Shown: positions 22,488 to 25,616 of the stretch, piece after piece | Position numbering within the stretch: position 1 is the stretch's first letter | Layout: the number at the start of each line of letters is the position of its first letter | DNA from: Candidatus Bathyarchaeota archaeon | Lineage (GTDB): Archaea; Thermoproteota; Bathyarchaeia; 40CM-2-53-6 | Direction of reading: 5' to 3' | Length of the DNA stretch: 25,616 nt | Assembly: GCA_005888675.1 (NCBI GenBank) | Contig: VBBA01000160.1 | Coordinates: 1-25,616 of the forward strand | The notes under the pieces: model-generated | Databases searched by the model: none | The model's input: the letters and a program-made list of their open reading frames with translations, nothing else | Told to the model about the DNA's origin: nothing | Translations under genes and position numbers: made by a program

Positions 22488-24710
22488 ATGCCGGACAAGA
22501 CGGTTCCGCTTAGAGTCGCCGACGCGTTGCAACGCGATGTTGGCCGTGGAATAGCCCGTGTAGATCCGAAAGTCATGGAAGAACTCGGGCTAACGTCCGG
22601 GGATGCGCTGCAGATTGTTGGGACGCGAAAGACAAGCGCACTTGCTTGGCCCGCCTACCAGCAGGACTACGGGAAGAGGATTATTCGAATGGACGGTTAC
22701 ATGAGACGGAACGCTGGAGTCTCAATAGACGATAAGGTTACGATTCGAAAGATCGAGGCCAAGACCGCCCAAAAACTAACCCTAGCACCTACCGAGCCGC
22801 TCCGAATAGTCGGAGGAGAAGAGTACCTCGCCCAAATCTTGGAGGGGCGTGTCATGGCCCGGGGTGATTTCGTCCCAATAAATGTCATGGGCCGTAAGAT
22901 CGACCTCGTTGTAACAAACACGTCCCCTGTGGGGGATGCGGTCATCGTTAGCGATCAAACAGAAGTAGTCATTGGCGAGCAGGTGAAGGAACAGCCGCAA
23001 ACAGGTCCTCGCATAAGCTATGAAGATGTTGGCGGGATGCGCCCCGTCATCCAAAAAGTCCGGGAGATGATCGAGTTGCCTCTGAGGCATCCGGAGCTTT
23101 TCGAAAGATTGGGTGTTGAGGCTCCCAAGGGAGTATTGTTGTATGGACCACCTGGAACCGGCAAGACCCTGCTAGCTAGAGCGGTTGCGAGCGAGACGAA
23201 TGCGAACTTCTACTCGATCGGAGGTCCGGAGATAATGAGCAAGTATTACGGTGAGAGCGAGGAGCGATTACGCGACGTCTTCAAACAGGCCCAGGAGAAT
23301 GCCCCCTCAATCATCTTCATCGATGAGCTCGACTCCATCGCACCGAAACGGGAAGAAGTAACCGGTGAAGTAGAGAAGCGTGTCGTCTCGCAACTATTGT
23401 CCTTAATGGATGGGTTGCAATCTCGTGGAAAGGTCGTTGTGATCGGAGCTACTAATCGTGTCAACGCATTGGATCCTGCTCTCAGACGACCGGGACGTTT
23501 TGATCGTGAGATAGAGATCGGAGTGCCAGACAAGGAGGGACGATTAGAGATAATGCAGATTCACACGCGAGGCATGCCTCTCGCCGAGGACGTGGATCTC
23601 AAACGGCTCGCCGAGATTACTCATGGCTTTGTTGGAGCGGATCTCGAGGCGCTTGCAAAGGAGGCTGCGATAAGAGCTCTACGTCGTATATTGCCTGAGG
23701 TGAACATGGAGGCTGAGAGTGTCCCGGTCGCGATACTCAACAAGATCAAGGTGATGAATGCAGACTTCCTAGACGCCTTGAAAGAGGTCGAGCCGTCTGC
23801 GATGCGGGAAGTACTCGTCGAGGTCCCAGACATCAAGTGGGACGATATAGGAGGATTGGAGGATGTGAAGGAAGAGTTGAGGGAGGCCATCGAATGGCCA
23901 CTAAAGTATCAGGAACTCTTCACGCAGATGGATGCGAAACCGCCGAAGGGATTGCTCCTTTACGGACCGCCAGGAACCGGTAAGACCCTATTGGCTCGAG
24001 CCGTCGCAAACGAGAGCGAAGCGAACTTCATCAGCATTAAAGGACCAGAACTCTTGAGCAAATGGGTTGGCGAATCAGAGAAGGCAGTAAGAGAGGTCTT
24101 CCGTCGTGCCCGTCAGGCTGCTCCATGCGTCGTATTCCTAGACGAGGTTGACAGCATAGCCCCAGTGCGAGGCAGCGGCATAGGCGACAACCAGGTCACA
24201 GAACGTATTGTGAGCCAGTTCCTGACGGAACTCGATGGACTTGTGGAGTTGAGAAACGTTGTGATCATTGCGGCAACTAATCGACCGGATATTGTTGATC
24301 CGGCGTTGCTTCGACCTGGAAGGTTCGACAGACTCTTGTACGTTCCACCGCCCGGTCTGGAGGCACGGAAGCAGATTTTCAAGATACACACGCGAAAAAC
24401 GCCAATGATGCCAGAGGTGAACTTGGATGACCTGGCGAAAATGACCGATGGCTACACCGGTGCCGACATCGCCTCTGTCGCAAACACGGCTGTAATGCTA
24501 GCTTTGAAGGAGCATATCATGAAATCGAAGAATCCAGAGGAGGCACAGAAGACTGCGAAGAGCGTCAAAGTATCCCGTCGCCACTTCCAAGAGGCGCTTG
24601 AAAAGATCAAACCAATATCGTCTCAGGAGCTACAGGCGTATCAAAGGTTCGCTCAACAGTTCTCGGACACGCCAGGACGGTCCAAGGTAGCGGTCACGTC
24701 AACATCATAG
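22488..24710 (+). CDS. CDC48/VAT-type AAA+ ATPase (p97 homologue)
   Basis: This 740-aa protein has the full CDC48 layout: a substrate-binding N domain (about 1-180, double-psi barrel plus four-stranded barrel), D1 with Walker A GPPGTGKT at 220-227 and Walker B IIFIDELDS, and D2 with Walker A GPPGTGKT at 493-500 and Walker B VVFLDEVDS. Both rings have the RPGRFDR arginine-finger region. As a hexamer it would unfold proteins for the proteasome or remodel complexes. The C-terminus is short and polar. GAGGTAG about 10 nt before ATG 22488 acts as an SD, and a TATA-like TTTTTATT near 22434-22441 lies upstream. Confidence 0.97.
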   Translation: MPDKTVPLRVADALQRDVGRGIARVDPKVMEELGLTSGDALQIVGTRKTSALAWPAYQQDYGKRIIRMDGYMRRNAGVSIDDKVTIRKIEAKTAQKLTLAPTEPLRIVGGEEYLAQILEGRVMARGDFVPINVMGRKIDLVVTNTSPVGDAVIVSDQTEVVIGEQVKEQPQTGPRISYEDVGGMRPVIQKVREMIELPLRHPELFERLGVEAPKGVLLYGPPGTGKTLLARAVASETNANFYSIGGPEIMSKYYGESEERLRDVFKQAQENAPSIIFIDELDSIAPKREEVTGEVEKRVVSQLLSLMDGLQSRGKVVVIGATNRVNALDPALRRPGRFDREIEIGVPDKEGRLEIMQIHTRGMPLAEDVDLKRLAEITHGFVGADLEALAKEAAIRALRRILPEVNMEAESVPVAILNKIKVMNADFLDALKEVEPSAMREVLVEVPDIKWDDIGGLEDVKEELREAIEWPLKYQELFTQMDAKPPKGLLLYGPPGTGKTLLARAVANESEANFISIKGPELLSKWVGESEKAVREVFRRARQAAPCVVFLDEVDSIAPVRGSGIGDNQVTERIVSQFLTELDGLVELRNVVIIAATNRPDIVDPALLRPGRFDRLLYVPPPGLEARKQIFKIHTRKTPMMPEVNLDDLAKMTDGYTGADIASVANTAVMLALKEHIMKSKNPEEAQKTAKSVKVSRRHFQEALEKIKPISSQELQAYQRFAQQFSDTPGRSKVAVTSTS

Positions 24711-24814
24711 GTTGAACCATTCCGGCAAACGGAGAATAAGGCAACCGTTCCTTCTTGCTTGTCATTTCTCTTAGGACGTCAGAGGTTTCTGCGAATAAAC
24801 GGTAGCAGACACGT

Positions 24815-24845
24815 TAAGTTCTCTCGTAAGCTTGCGAGGAATGTC
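24815..24845 (+). promoter_or_regulatory. Hairpin-forming element between the CDC48 and Alba genes
   Basis: CTCGTAAG (24823-24830) and CTTGCGAG (24831-24838) are near-perfectly complementary in RNA, with one G-U pair and no real loop at the centre, so the DNA is a quasi-palindrome. It lies about 60 bp before the Alba TATA-like box. It may be a protein-binding site or part of the CDC48 transcript 3' end. Confidence 0.25.
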
Positions 24846-24889
24846 CACATTGGATGGAATACTCGGGGGGTCGGCCGAGAGATAGCTAG

Positions 24890-24974
24890 ATACTTAAGTA
24901 TGGTCAGCGCATAAAGACCGTTCGCTGAACAGAGACACAGCATAGTACATTCGCTACCACGGAGGTGAAATTGC
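24890..24974 (+). promoter_or_regulatory. Alba promoter and ribosome binding site
   Basis: ATACTTAAGTAT (24890-24901) is a 12-bp palindrome that contains a TATA-like CTTAAGTA, predicting transcription start near 24922 and a leader of about 50 nt. GGAGGTGA (24961-24968) is a full-strength SD with 6 nt before ATG 24975, the best ribosome binding site in the window, as expected for an abundant chromatin protein. Confidence 0.65.
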
Positions 24975-25304
24975 ATGGCTGAAGAACCAAAGAGGACAGA
25001 GAGACCTCCTACCCAAACTCGTAGAAGTGACATTCCGCCGGACACTATCTTGATCGGGAAGAAGCCGATTATGGCATACGCGACCGCGGTAATGATGCAC
25101 TTTAACACTGGCGCCAAGCGCTTAACATTGAAGGCACGAGGAAGAGCGATCAGCACCGCAGTCGATGTTGCTGAGGTTGTGAACAACCGTTTCTTCCAGG
25201 GTGGCTTGACCAAGTCGGTTGCCTTGGGCACGGAGGTTGTCGGTGAGGGCCAGGATGCCAGGAACGTCTCTACGATCGAGGTAGTATTGGAGAGGACAAA
25301 GTAA
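24975..25304 (+). CDS. alba: Alba DNA/RNA-binding chromatin protein
   Basis: This 109-aa Alba (Sso10b-type) protein would coat DNA or RNA as a dimer. The lysine pair that contacts nucleic acid is in LIGKKPIMAYATAVM (K29-K30), followed by LTLKARGRAISTAVDVAEVV, the conserved Arg-rich hairpin and helix. It has an N-terminal extension of about 22 residues, rich in Pro, Arg and Glu, compared with the shorter crenarchaeal forms. This tail is probably disordered. A strong SD and palindromic TATA-like box indicate high expression, and a hairpin plus T-run follows the gene. Confidence 0.96.
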   Translation: MAEEPKRTERPPTQTRRSDIPPDTILIGKKPIMAYATAVMMHFNTGAKRLTLKARGRAISTAVDVAEVVNNRFFQGGLTKSVALGTEVVGEGQDARNVSTIEVVLERTK

Positions 25305-25325
25305 CTCCTATCTGATAACTAGCTC

Positions 25326-25372
25326 GGACCGTGATGAGACGGTTCTTGAGACGAAAAACCCTTTTTTTGAAA
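25326..25372 (+). terminator. Probable terminator of the Alba gene
   Basis: ACCGT and ACGGT around 25328-25343 can pair across GATGAG, and a run of seven T follows at about 25364-25370. Archaeal termination mainly needs the T-run, so the placement about 60 nt after the Alba stop and before a convergent gene fits a terminator. Confidence 0.5.
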
Positions 25373-25405
25373 AGTTCTTTCTAATCGAAGTCAGACAGCT
25401 ACTAG

Positions 25406-25616
25406 CTAGTCTACTTCGACGTATACATCCGGGCCTTCAATCTTCACTTTGTAATTCTTCAGGGGCTCTACTGCTGGCGAAGTAACAGCCTCTCCAGTCT
25501 TCAAGTCAAATTGGGACAGGTGGAGTGGACAGACGACTCGGTCTCCGATTATGAAACCGTTGGATAAGTCAGCTTCCTCGTGTGTACATGTGCCATCGTG
25601 TGCGTATATTTTTCCG
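25406..25616 (-). CDS. Rieske-type [2Fe-2S] ferredoxin, partial (5' end outside window)
   Basis: The reverse strand is open for 69 codons from the right edge to TAG at 25406. It contains both cluster-binding boxes of a Rieske protein, C-T-H (visible residues 10-12) and C-P-L-H (29-32), followed by SQFDLKTGEAV and the usual PLKNYKVKIEG and VYVEVD ending. The short C-terminus and soluble character fit a Rieske ferredoxin of the NirD or dioxygenase-ferredoxin type, not a respiratory-complex Rieske protein. The N-terminus and partner genes lie beyond the window. Confidence 0.92.
   Translation of the reverse strand, partial: GKIYAHDGTCTHEEADLSNGFIIGDRVVCPLHLSQFDLKTGEAVTSPAVEPLKNYKVKIEGPDVYVEVD

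Noticed and set aside
24779..25231. 150-codon minus-strand frame opposite Alba
   Set aside because: Shadow of the Alba gene and its promoter; no motif.
1..25616. CRISPR arrays, transposases, integrases, att sites and rRNA/tRNA genes
   Set aside because: No repeated spacers, mobile-element proteins or RNA-gene signatures could be seen by eye on either strand.

Overview
The window is archaeal chromosomal DNA. It carries Alba chromatin protein, a two-ring CDC48/VAT AAA ATPase, a Hjc-type Holliday junction resolvase, UPF0147 and UPF0148 (autoantigen p27) family proteins, an F420-type LLM oxidoreductase and many TATA-box-like promoters 25-35 nt ahead of starts. No tRNA, rRNA or marker gene fixes the phylum. 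The gene set would fit a mesophilic or moderately thermophilic TACK-type archaeon (Bathyarchaeia or Nitrososphaeria-like), but that is inference. TTG is a frequent start codon (about ten of the genes), often with a GGTGA or GGAG Shine-Dalgarno (SD) element.

Layout. 1-3159 (minus): acyl-CoA dehydrogenase, a small protein with faint uracil-DNA-glycosylase-like motifs, and a large secreted protein that runs off the left edge and starts at TTG 1371. 3249-4055 (plus): a solitary amino-DNA methyltransferase sharing a bidirectional promoter with the dehydrogenase. 4265-5995: a membrane protein built from two copies of one four-helix unit, coupled to a hotdog thioesterase, and a divergent coiled-coil protein. 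6143-9151 (plus): RCK/TrkA-like protein, MscS-type channel and APC amino-acid permease, a transport and ion-homeostasis block. 9152-9729 is a G-poor non-coding stretch with perfect palindromes. 9730-11395 (minus): a small unknown protein overlapping a CBS/CysK-type PLP enzyme, then a three-helix membrane protein. 11564-13753 (plus): zinc ribbon, GcvT and thymidylate kinase. 13736-14359 (minus) is an unknown protein. 14588-14755 (plus) is a 55-aa cysteine-rich protein. 14880-19587 (plus) holds UPF0147 and then a MoxR/DUF58/DUF4129 membrane-linked module with two extra membrane proteins. 19660-20341: hjc and a convergent UPF0148 gene. 20342-20850 is non-coding with a potential structured RNA. 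20851-25304 (plus): PfpI/DJ-1 protein, LLM oxidoreductase, CDC48 and Alba. At the right edge (minus) is the C-terminal part of a Rieske ferredoxin.

Most of the window is ordinary archaeal housekeeping sequence. I see no CRISPR array, transposon, integrase or obvious defence island. The parts most worth a second look are: the MoxR/DUF58/DUF4129 operon without a visible transglutaminase and with a degenerate DUF58 metal site; the cysteine-rich microprotein at 14588; the secreted protein at the left edge; the duplicated-unit membrane protein; and the two structured intergenic regions (9152-9729 and 20511-20600).
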